Source: Parvibaculum sedimenti | GTDB taxonomy: Bacteria > Pseudomonadota > Alphaproteobacteria > Parvibaculales > Parvibaculaceae | Length of the DNA: 64,000 nucleotides | Assembly: GCF_009184905.1 (NCBI RefSeq) | Contig: NZ_WESC01000002.1 | Location: forward strand, 1-64,000 | Direction: 5' to 3' | Shown: piece by piece, positions 55,023 to 62,808 of the stretch | How positions within the stretch are numbered: position 1 is the stretch's first letter | How the letters are laid out: every line of letters begins with the position of its first letter | Program-made: the position numbers and the translations under genes | Notes under the pieces: model-generated | What the model saw: only the letters and a program-made list of their open reading frames with translations | Told to the model about the DNA's origin: nothing | Database searches by the model: none

Positions 55023-55388
55023 CTATTTCCCGGAAGACCGATCCCGCCAGCCGAGAAGCCCCGCGCGCTCATAGGCCCAGGGATATTGCCGGACCATCTG
55101 GCGCGCCCTCACGACCTGAAACGCGAATCCCGCGACGCAGAGCAGCACAGCGAAGTCGGCCATATAACCCGTCAGCGAAAGCAGCTCGCCCTGAAAGAGC
55201 GCGAAGACGAGAAAGCGGTCCGCGATGGCGAGCAGCAGCGAATAGGGCAGCATCTGCCAGCCGGGCCGCCAGTTGAGCGCCAGCGCCCTGCCCATCATCA
55301 GGGCGCAGCCGCCGATCAGCACGAGTGTGATTCCCAGCGACACCAAAGGCGTCGTGCCGAAAACGAGGACGAAGTTTTCGATCGTCAT
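55023..55388 (-). CDS. Small membrane protein in the liv operon (DUF6867-like)
   Basis: 121 residues with three hydrophobic segments and a basic C-terminus (RARQMVRQYPWAYERAGLLGW). Its start overlaps the livF stop by 4 bp, so it is translationally coupled to the transporter. Similar small proteins occur inside liv operons of alphaproteobacteria. A role in transporter assembly or regulation is only inferred. Confidence 0.72.
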   Translation of the reverse strand: MTIENFVLVFGTTPLVSLGITLVLIGGCALMMGRALALNWRPGWQMLPYSLLLAIADRFLVFALFQGELLSLTGYMADFAVLLCVAGFAFQVVRARQMVRQYPWAYERAGLLGWRDRSSGK

Positions 55389-56116
55389 GGCGCGACCTCG
55401 GTCTTGGGCCGCGCGCCTTCGAGATAGGCGGCGCGGACGGCCGGATTGTCGAGAAGCTCCGCGCCGGTGCCGCTCAATTCGATGCGGCCATTGACCATGA
55501 TATGAGCCCGATGCGCGAGCTTCAGCGCCTGAAAGGCGTTCTGCTCGACCAGCAGAATGGTCATGCCCTGCTCGCGATTGATCGCACGGATATTTTCAAA
55601 CAGCTGCTTCGTGACAAGCGGCGCAAGGCCGAGCGATGGCTCGTCGAGAAGGAGAAGCTTCGGCCTGCTCATCAGAGCCCGCGCGATGGCGAGCATCTGT
55701 TGCTCGCCGCCCGACAACGTGCCGCCGCGCTGCGGCATGCGCTCCTTCAACCGCGGGAAGAGCGTCAGCACATGTTCCAGGTCGCCGCTGAAATATTTTG
55801 GGTCCGCGATCATCGCGCCCATCTGCAGATTTTCCAGCACGCTCATGCGCGGAAAAATGCGCCGCCCCTCCGGCGAATGCGCGATGCCGAGCGCCGCGAT
55901 CTCATGCGTCTTGAGGCCGGCGATGTCGTGCCCTTCGAAAAGAATCTGGCCAGAGCTCGCCTGCGGACGCCCGCAGATCGTCATCAGCAAGGTCGTCTTG
56001 CCCGCACCGTTCGCGCCAATGAGCGACACGATCTCGCCCTTCGGCACGGACAGGTCGATGCCGTGCAACGCCTCGATGCGCCCATAGCCGGAATGAAGTC
56101 CTCCGATCTCAAGCAT
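55385..56116 (-). CDS. livF: Branched-chain amino acid ABC transporter ATPase
   Basis: 243 residues. Walker A GANGAGKTT, signature LSGGEQQ and Walker B LLLLDEPSLGL are intact. It pairs with LivG to power the transporter. It overlaps livG by one base (TGATG) and the following gene by 4 bp. Confidence 0.94.
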   Translation of the reverse strand: MLEIGGLHSGYGRIEALHGIDLSVPKGEIVSLIGANGAGKTTLLMTICGRPQASSGQILFEGHDIAGLKTHEIAALGIAHSPEGRRIFPRMSVLENLQMGAMIADPKYFSGDLEHVLTLFPRLKERMPQRGGTLSGGEQQMLAIARALMSRPKLLLLDEPSLGLAPLVTKQLFENIRAINREQGMTILLVEQNAFQALKLAHRAHIMVNGRIELSGTGAELLDNPAVRAAYLEGARPKTEVAP

Positions 56117-56952
56117 CAGCTACGTACCCCCTGGAGGACGGCGACCGCAGCTTCGTCGTCCTCCACGCCGAGATAGGCGCGGATAACTTCGGGATCGCTG
56201 CGAACCTCGTCGGGTGTGCCTTGCGAGATCTTGCGGCCCTGTTCGAGCACAATGATACGATCGGAAATTTGCATCACGACACTCATGTCGTGCTCGATCA
56301 GAAGAATGCTGATGCCGTGTTCCTGCCGGATCGAAAGCAGAAGCTCATTGAGGGCGAGACTTTCGCGCGGATTAAGGCCTGCCGCCGGCTCGTCGAGGCA
56401 GAGAAGTGACGGACCGGCGCACATAGCTCGGGCGATTTCGAGGCGCCGTTGCGCACCGTAAGGAAGGCTGCCGGCGGGTAGATCGGCCTGCGCCAGAAGA
56501 TCGGTCTTGTCGAGCCAGTAACGCGCGCGCTCAATCGCCTGCTTCTCCGCGTCGAGATAGCGACGCAGATGCAGGAATCCCGCCACGGAGTAGAGCGAGG
56601 CGCGCATCAGCGGCACATGCTGCGCAACCATCAGGTTTTCGATGGCGCTCATGCCGGGGAAGAGGCGGATGTTCTGGAATGTGCGTACGACACCTGCCTG
56701 CGCGATACGGAATCCGTCCATGCGTTCGAGCAGGAAGGCTTCACCCGTATCGCGCCGGAAGGTCATGCGCCCGACATTCGGTTTGTAGAAACCCGTAATG
56801 CAATTGAAGACGGTCGTCTTGCCCGCACCGTTCGGCCCGATCAGCGCCGTGATGTCGCCGGGCGCGGCCTCGAAGGACAGATCGTCGACGGCGACGAGGC
56901 CGCCGAAGCGGATGGTCAGATGTTCAACGGCAAGGACCGGAGCGGCCATCAT
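56116..56952 (-). CDS. livG: Branched-chain amino acid ABC transporter ATPase
   Basis: 278 residues from the ATG at 56952, or one codon shorter from 56949. It has Walker A GPNGAGKTT and Walker B LLCLDEPAAGLNPRE; in the LivG-type signature LPYGAQRRLEIARA, LSGGQ reads YGAQR. The start ATGATGG overlaps the livM stop. The longer frame that overlaps livM further was rejected. Confidence 0.93.
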   Translation of the reverse strand: MMAAPVLAVEHLTIRFGGLVAVDDLSFEAAPGDITALIGPNGAGKTTVFNCITGFYKPNVGRMTFRRDTGEAFLLERMDGFRIAQAGVVRTFQNIRLFPGMSAIENLMVAQHVPLMRASLYSVAGFLHLRRYLDAEKQAIERARYWLDKTDLLAQADLPAGSLPYGAQRRLEIARAMCAGPSLLCLDEPAAGLNPRESLALNELLLSIRQEHGISILLIEHDMSVVMQISDRIIVLEQGRKISQGTPDEVRSDPEVIRAYLGVEDDEAAVAVLQGVRS

Positions 56953-58247
56953 GCACCTGCCTCCTTCACAGGACGCGGCCTCACCTCGCCAAGCCGCAGC
57001 GTCGGCTCGCGATGCGAGAGAAGTCCCTGCGGACGCCACAGCATGATGAGCACCATGGCAGCGCCAAAGGCGAGCATACGGAACTGTTCGAGATCACGGA
57101 ACCATTCCGGCAGGCCGACGAGGAGGAACGCCGCAAGCACGATGCCGATCTGGCTTCCCATCCCGCCCAGAACGACGATGGCGAGAATGATCGCCGACTC
57201 GATGAAGGTGAAGCTTTCGGGGCTGATGAAACCCTGCCGCGTGGCAAAGAAAGAACCCGCAAATCCGGCAAAGGTCGCGCCGATGGCGAAGGCAGAGAGC
57301 TTCACCATAGTCGGATTGAGGCCGAGACTGCGGCAGGCGATCTCATCTTCGCGCAAGGCCTCCCAGGCGCGTCCGATGGGGAGCCGCCTGATGCGCAGCG
57401 TGAAGAGATTGGTCGCGAGCGCCAGGGCTAGGATCAGATAGTAGAGAAAGATGATGCGATGGTTAGGCGAGAATGCGAGGCCGAAGAACTGCGCGAAGGT
57501 CGTGGCGCCATCGGGCGATGACGGAACCATCGGCAATCCAAAGAATGACGGGCGCTCGATGCCGGAAATGCCATTGGGTCCGCCCGTCACTGCGCCCCAG
57601 TTGATGAGCACCTCGCGCACGATTTCGCCAAAGCCGAGTGTCACGATAGCGAGATAGTCGCCGCGAAGCCTGAGAACCGGAAAGCCGAGCGCGACGCCGA
57701 AGGAAGCGGCGAAGAGCCCCGCAAGCGGAAGGCAGATCCAGAAGGACAGTCCGAAATGCTGCGATAGCAGCGCATAGGAATAGGCACCAACTGCATAGAA
57801 GGCGACATAGCCGAGATCGAGAAGGCCTGCGAGGCCAACCACGATGTTGAGGCCCCATCCAAGCATTACATAGATGAGAATAAGCGTCGCCTTGTCGATG
57901 ATGTTGCGATCGGCAAAGGGAAGCCAAGGCAGCAGAAGCGCGCCCGCGATGAGCGCGATGCCCGCGAGATAACGCGAACGACCCGGTACGACGACCTTGG
58001 GTTTTGCAACCCTCCGCGGACGCGCCGCATAAGAGAGCCTTGCAAGGGAGAAGAGAAACCGCCCGGCAAAAACGATGCCCGCCGCATAGACGACCCAGAT
58101 GAGCCGTGTATCGAGAGAGAGGCCTTGAGCGGAATCGACGAGACGGAAACCAAGCAGCGGAAAGGCAAGAAGCGCGGCGACGATGGCGGCTGCACCCGCA
58201 TCGCGCAGCAGCGCGACAATGGAAGTTTTCGATACGGCGCCTTCCAT
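56949..58247 (-). CDS. livM: Branched-chain amino acid ABC transporter permease
   Basis: 432 residues, on the long side for LivM owing to an N-terminal extension of about 85 residues with extra membrane segments. The core has GLAGLLDLGYVAFYAVGAYSYALL and the ATPase contact loop GRAWEALREDEIACRSLGLN. It begins 4 bp after livH and overlaps livG. Confidence 0.92.
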   Translation of the reverse strand: MEGAVSKTSIVALLRDAGAAAIVAALLAFPLLGFRLVDSAQGLSLDTRLIWVVYAAGIVFAGRFLFSLARLSYAARPRRVAKPKVVVPGRSRYLAGIALIAGALLLPWLPFADRNIIDKATLILIYVMLGWGLNIVVGLAGLLDLGYVAFYAVGAYSYALLSQHFGLSFWICLPLAGLFAASFGVALGFPVLRLRGDYLAIVTLGFGEIVREVLINWGAVTGGPNGISGIERPSFFGLPMVPSSPDGATTFAQFFGLAFSPNHRIIFLYYLILALALATNLFTLRIRRLPIGRAWEALREDEIACRSLGLNPTMVKLSAFAIGATFAGFAGSFFATRQGFISPESFTFIESAIILAIVVLGGMGSQIGIVLAAFLLVGLPEWFRDLEQFRMLAFGAAMVLIMLWRPQGLLSHREPTLRLGEVRPRPVKEAGA

Positions 58248-58251
58248 TGCG

Positions 58252-59166
58252 TCAGACCTTCTCGATCTCGGGGCGGCCGAGCAATCCCGTAGGCCGGAAG
58301 ATCAGCACCAGTATGAGAATGGCGAAGGCGGCGACGTTCTTGTACTCGATGCTGAAATAGCCCGACCAGAAGGCTTCGATGAGGCCGATGAGCATGCCGC
58401 CGAGCATGGCGCCGGGAAGCGAGCCGATGCCGCCCAGCACCGCCGCTGTAAAGGCCTTAATGCCGACGATGAAGCCGATATAGAAGTCGATGACGCCGTA
58501 ATAGAGCGTGACCATCAGCCCCGCCACGGCAGCGAGCGCCGCGCCGATGATGAAGGTGATCGAGATCGTACGATCCACATCGACGCCGATCAGCGCGGCC
58601 ATCGTCTTGTCCTGTTCGGCAGCGCGCTGCGCCCGGCCGAGCCCGGTGAACCTGATCATGTAGGAGAAGCCAGCCATCAGCGCCACGGTGAGAAGAATGA
58701 TGCCGATCTGCAGATAGCTGATCGTGACATGGAAATTTCCAGTCGAGGAAAGCTCCAAGGAACCATTGATCATGGGCGGTAGGGGCTTCACCCGCGCGCC
58801 CTGCGCAAGCTGCACGAAATTCTGCAAGACAATCGAAACGCCGATAGCCGAGATCAGCGGCGCGAGACGCTGCGAGCCGCGAAGCGGGCGATAGGCGACA
58901 CGCTCCACCGTCCAGCCATAAACGGCAGTGAAGCCGACTGCGAAAAGGAGGACAAGAAGGCAGGCCAGCGGCACCCAGGTGATGCCCAGCGCCCCAAGCA
59001 GCAGGAAGCCAACGAGAGAGACGAAGGCGCCGATCATGTAGATGTCGCCATGAGCGAAATTGATCATGCCGACGATGCCGTAGACCATCGTATAGCCGAT
59101 AGCGATCAGCCCATAGGTCGCGCCAAGCGTGATCCCGTTGATCAGCTGTTGTAGAAAATAGGCCAT
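58252..59166 (-). CDS. livH: Branched-chain amino acid ABC transporter permease
   Basis: 304 residues from the ATG at 59166. It opens MAYFLQQLINGITLGATYGLIAIGYTMVYGIVGMINFAHGD, the LivH hallmark, and has about eight helices. It is the first gene of livH-M-G-F, and the 139-bp upstream gap to cheR probably holds the promoter. Confidence 0.93.
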   Translation of the reverse strand: MAYFLQQLINGITLGATYGLIAIGYTMVYGIVGMINFAHGDIYMIGAFVSLVGFLLLGALGITWVPLACLLVLLFAVGFTAVYGWTVERVAYRPLRGSQRLAPLISAIGVSIVLQNFVQLAQGARVKPLPPMINGSLELSSTGNFHVTISYLQIGIILLTVALMAGFSYMIRFTGLGRAQRAAEQDKTMAALIGVDVDRTISITFIIGAALAAVAGLMVTLYYGVIDFYIGFIVGIKAFTAAVLGGIGSLPGAMLGGMLIGLIEAFWSGYFSIEYKNVAAFAILILVLIFRPTGLLGRPEIEKV

Positions 59167-59305
59167 CGACCCCCACTGTTCGCGGCTCGCGCCCCCCGGC
59201 GCAAACGCTGGAACACTGCCATCCAATGGCGTCTCGAACAAGCGTGGCGAGGCATGGAAATGCCTCAATTATGGGCTGACGCGCCCTCTGCCCAATATGA
59301 ATGCA

Positions 59306-60202
59306 TCAAGGCCGCAATCCAGCAGCGGCGAAAGCTGGCGCAGGGGTCGCACGCGCCGCAGCGGCAGACGGGGGGATACTGGCCTGCGTATTGATAGCGA
59401 AGAGGCCACGCTCACCCGGCAGAATACGGAAAGCATCCGAAATGCCGATCACGGTTTCGGCCCCTCCAAGACAGAGATAGCCGTTCGCCTTCATCGCCCT
59501 GGCCATGCCAGCAAAGACCGTCTTGCGCGTCGCCTCGTCGAAATAGATGAGCACATTGCGGCAGAAGATGAGGTCGAGGCCGTGAAGGCCGATGCTGGCG
59601 GGGTCTTGCAGGAGGTTGAAGTTACGGAACTTCACCATATTCCTGATCTTCTCGCTGATGACCCAGCCGTCGCCGTCCTTCGTGAAATATTTCTTTTGCA
59701 GGTCGGCAGGCAGGCCCCGCTGAACCTCGAATGTCGAGTACCAGCCCTTGTGGCAACGGGCGAGCATCTCTTCCGAGATGTCGGTCGCGATGATCTCGAC
59801 CGTCCAGCCGGCGAGCTTGGCCGAGGCTTCTGTAAGCAGCATGGCCAGCGAATAGGGCTCCTGTCCACTCGAACAGGCTGCGCACCAGATGCGGATGCGC
59901 CGTGTCGCGCGGTTCTGCTCCATCAGCGTCGGCAGGATCATCGAGGTGAAGCGCTCGAAGGGCCAGCGATCGCGGAAAAAGAGCGTCTCATTGGTCGTCA
60001 TCGCCTCGACGATCTGGATCGTCAGCGCCTCGTCGGCACGCTGGCGCAGCTGCGCGACCAACTCGGAAAGCGAAACCAGCCGCGCCTTGCGGGCGACAGG
60101 CGCAAGGCGGCTTTCCAGCAGATAGGATTTGTCCGGCGTCAGTGCGAGACCGGAGCGCTGATAGAGAAAGTCGCGCAAGAACTCGAAATCCGTGCTGTTC
60201 AC
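59306..60202 (-). CDS. cheR: Chemotaxis protein methyltransferase
   Basis: 298 residues. It has an N-terminal helical domain (about 1-80) and a SAM-binding domain with WCAACSSGQEPYSLAM and DLIFCRNVLIYF, typical of CheR. It methylates receptor glutamates using SAM. It overlaps cheB by 4 bp. The Ala/Pro-rich tail after about residue 270 lacks the usual pentapeptide-binding features. Confidence 0.94.
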   Translation of the reverse strand: MNSTDFEFLRDFLYQRSGLALTPDKSYLLESRLAPVARKARLVSLSELVAQLRQRADEALTIQIVEAMTTNETLFFRDRWPFERFTSMILPTLMEQNRATRRIRIWCAACSSGQEPYSLAMLLTEASAKLAGWTVEIIATDISEEMLARCHKGWYSTFEVQRGLPADLQKKYFTKDGDGWVISEKIRNMVKFRNFNLLQDPASIGLHGLDLIFCRNVLIYFDEATRKTVFAGMARAMKANGYLCLGGAETVIGISDAFRILPGERGLFAINTQASIPPSAAAARATPAPAFAAAGLRP

Positions 60203-61350
60203 AAGCCCTCCCCGCGGGCGATGCGCCCGATCGTCTTGCCGATTTCGCCGAGCGGCAGAACCGCATTGCAGATGCCGGCCTGCGCCACAGCGCCCGGCAT
60301 TCCCCAGACGACGCTCGATGCCTGATCCTGCGCGATGACGCCACCGCCAGACGCGGCGACGACCTGACAGCCCTTCAACCCGTCATAACCCATACCCGTC
60401 AGGATGACCGCGAGAAGCTTGCGTCCGTATATCGCGGAAAGGCTGCGAAGCATCGGATCGACGGCAGGGCGGCACGAGTTTTCTGGCGGCGCGCCGCTGA
60501 GGCGCAGCACCGTGCCTGCCGCCGTCGCCTCCGCGAGCATGTGCAACCCACCCGGCGCGACATAGATGCGGCCCGGCTGCAGCGCTTCACCGTCCTGCGC
60601 TTCGGCGGCGAGACGTCCCGCATAGCGCGTCATGTGCTCGGCGAGAATGGCCGTGAAGGTCGGCGGCATGTGCTGCGTGATGACGATAGGCTGCGTCACA
60701 CCGGAGCCGATCGACTTCAGCACTTCGGAGAGTGCCTGCGGACCGCCAGTGGAACTTCCAATTGCAATAACCGTGGGTTTTTCGACGACAGCCTTGCGAA
60801 GCGTGATCGGCCCAGCGGTCGGCACTCCTGCAACGCGCGGCGCAGGCGACACAGGGGGGCGCGTGCAGGCGACGCCACGCCGGGCCCGCGCGGCATGGGC
60901 CTTCACCTTCGCCAGCAGCTCGGCGCGGAAATCATCGGCAGTGCTGAGGCCGCTGGTAGGCTTGGGTATATAGTCGGCGGCGCCGAGCGCCATCGCGCGC
61001 AGGCTGATCTCGGCGCTACGCCGCGTCAGCGACGACACCATGATGATCCTGACGCCGGGACGCAACGCGAGAAGCCTGGGCAGCGCTTCGATGCCGTCCA
61101 TTTCCGGCATTTCGATATCGAGAAGAATGACATCGACCTGAAGGGTCGGCAGAACCTTCAGTGCCAGGGCACCGTTCGCCACCGACGAGATAACCTTGAT
61201 GGAGGCGTCCTGCTCGAGCGACCGCGCGATCACGGCGCGAACGACGGACGAGTCGTCGACGATCATGACGCGCCACGGATCGCCCGCCACCGTGGCGGTG
61301 CCTCGCCGCTCGGCAAGAGCAGCGCGCGCGCGCAGAAGTTTGTCCGCCAT
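60199..61350 (-). CDS. cheB: Chemotaxis response regulator methylesterase
   Basis: 383 residues from the ATG at 61350. The receiver domain (about 26-140) has phospho-acceptor D78 (LLDIEMPEMDG). The methylesterase domain starts near 190 and has the catalytic triad S200 (GSSTGG), H227 and D323 (GYDGLKG). The domains are joined by a proline-rich linker. It demethylates or deamidates chemoreceptors. Confidence 0.94.
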   Translation of the reverse strand: MADKLLRARAALAERRGTATVAGDPWRVMIVDDSSVVRAVIARSLEQDASIKVISSVANGALALKVLPTLQVDVILLDIEMPEMDGIEALPRLLALRPGVRIIMVSSLTRRSAEISLRAMALGAADYIPKPTSGLSTADDFRAELLAKVKAHAARARRGVACTRPPVSPAPRVAGVPTAGPITLRKAVVEKPTVIAIGSSTGGPQALSEVLKSIGSGVTQPIVITQHMPPTFTAILAEHMTRYAGRLAAEAQDGEALQPGRIYVAPGGLHMLAEATAAGTVLRLSGAPPENSCRPAVDPMLRSLSAIYGRKLLAVILTGMGYDGLKGCQVVAASGGGVIAQDQASSVVWGMPGAVAQAGICNAVLPLGEIGKTIGRIARGEGL

Positions 61351-61400
61351 GTCACCCCCACATCGCACCACCCCGGGAATCCGGCGCGGTTCATTCATCT

Positions 61401-61916
61401 TCAGGCGAACAACCTGTCGATGTCGTCCTGCTGAATGCCCTCGCCGTCGAGAGCGGGCCCGTTGAGCAGCGCCGCATCTGGATCGACCGGCACCTCTTCC
61501 GACGCCCGGATCGAAGATGACGCTCCGGACCAGGCACCTTCGAGTTCCTCGATCTTCTTCTCGACGAGCTGGAGCGTCTTCAGCACACTGGAGATACGCT
61601 GGCCCGTAATGTCCTGAAAGGAACAGGCCTCGAAGATCTTCATGCACTGATCGTTGACGATCTCGGCGGCCAGTTCCGGATTTTTGAAGTCGATGGACAT
61701 CATGTCTTCGGCGGCGAGCATGATGTCGTTCGTCGCCGATTCAGTCAGCGCAAGGATGGCGCCGATCTCCTCGCTCGCGCGGGGAAGATGAACCTCCCTG
61801 AGCGAGGGGTCATGCAGCTTGCCCATCTCGCGGCGGGCAACAAGGATCGTCCGCACGATGTCGACGCATTCCTGCGTCAACTTTCTGACCCGCGCGGAGG
61901 CCTCGTCCGGGGCCAT
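61401..61916 (-). CDS. cheZ: CheZ-like CheY-phosphate phosphatase
   Basis: 171 residues. The motif EACSFQDITGQRI matches the E. coli CheZ catalytic segment; D102 and Q106 correspond to its catalytic pair. A long helical N-terminus and a C-terminal acidic peptide (DDIDRLFA), similar to the CheY-binding tail, complete the family pattern. It starts with a TAATG overlap after cheY, so they are made together. CheZ is not usually expected in alphaproteobacteria with CheY sinks, so its presence is of interest. Confidence 0.85.
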   Translation of the reverse strand: MAPDEASARVRKLTQECVDIVRTILVARREMGKLHDPSLREVHLPRASEEIGAILALTESATNDIMLAAEDMMSIDFKNPELAAEIVNDQCMKIFEACSFQDITGQRISSVLKTLQLVEKKIEELEGAWSGASSSIRASEEVPVDPDAALLNGPALDGEGIQQDDIDRLFA

Positions 61917-62299
61917 TAAAACTCACCCAGAACGGTCTTGAGCTTGGCCTTGAGCACTGCCGCGCTGAAGGGTTTGATGATGTAGTTGTTGACGCCCGCC
62001 TGACGCGCCGCGACCACATTCTCGACCTTCGACTCCGCCGTCACCATGATGAAAGGCGTCGCCTTGAGATGCTGGTCGGCGCGAACGCTCTTCAGGAGCT
62101 CGAAGCCGGTCATGGGCTGCATGTTCCAGTCGGAAATGACGAGGCCATAGTCGCGGCCCTTCATCATGGCGAGCGCCTGGCTACCATCCGAGGCCTCATC
62201 GATGTCGGTGAAGCCGAGCTTGGCGAGAAGATTGTGGACGATACGGAGCATCGTGCGGTAGTCGTCCACGATCAGAATGGGCATCTTCATGTCGACCAT
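61916..62299 (-). CDS. cheY: Single-domain chemotaxis response regulator
   Basis: 127 residues from the ATG at 62299, preceded by AAGGAG. It has the acidic pocket D12-D13, phospho-acceptor D57 (ISDWNMQPM), T87 and K109. It carries phosphoryl groups from CheA to the flagellar motor. It follows cheW by 35 bp. Confidence 0.94.
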   Translation of the reverse strand: MVDMKMPILIVDDYRTMLRIVHNLLAKLGFTDIDEASDGSQALAMMKGRDYGLVISDWNMQPMTGFELLKSVRADQHLKATPFIMVTAESKVENVVAARQAGVNNYIIKPFSAAVLKAKLKTVLGEF

Positions 62300-62334
62300 G
62301 GGTCTGTCTCCTTGGTGTTGGTCTGCGAGGGCGC

Positions 62335-62808
62335 TCATGCGGCAGCCCTGATGGCGCCCAGTACGGCGCCGATGTTGAGGACAATGAGAAGGTTGCCTTC
62401 GAGGCGGTAAAGCCCGTCGGCAATCTGGCGCCACTGCGGATCGAGCGTCGCGGGATTGTGGTCCTTCTGACGTTCCGAGAGACGAAGCACTTCACCCACC
62501 TCGTCCACCAGAAGACTGAAATGCTCGTCCTCATGCTCCACGACGACCGCCATCGCCCGCTCCGGACGTTCCGCCGGAGCGAGCCCGAGGCGCTGGCGCA
62601 TATTGACAGCGGTGACGATGCGCCCGCGCAGATTCAATGAGCCCGCGATCTCCGGCGGCGCCAGCGGCACACGCGTGATCCGCTGCGGCCCAAGCACATC
62701 GCGCACGTCGAGGACCGGAACGCCAAAGATCTGACCGCCGATCGACATGGTCACGAAATCTTCCGTGCGATTCTGGTCGAGCGTCGCGTCTTCCTGTTGC
62801 ATGCTCAT
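62335..62808 (-). CDS. cheW: Chemotaxis coupling protein
   Basis: 157 residues forming one CheW domain (FVTMSIGGQIFGVPVLDVRDVLG, then GRIVTAVNMRQRLGL). It links receptors to CheA. Its start overlaps the cheA stop by 4 bp (ATGA). Confidence 0.94.
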   Translation of the reverse strand: MSMQQEDATLDQNRTEDFVTMSIGGQIFGVPVLDVRDVLGPQRITRVPLAPPEIAGSLNLRGRIVTAVNMRQRLGLAPAERPERAMAVVVEHEDEHFSLLVDEVGEVLRLSERQKDHNPATLDPQWRQIADGLYRLEGNLLIVLNIGAVLGAIRAAA

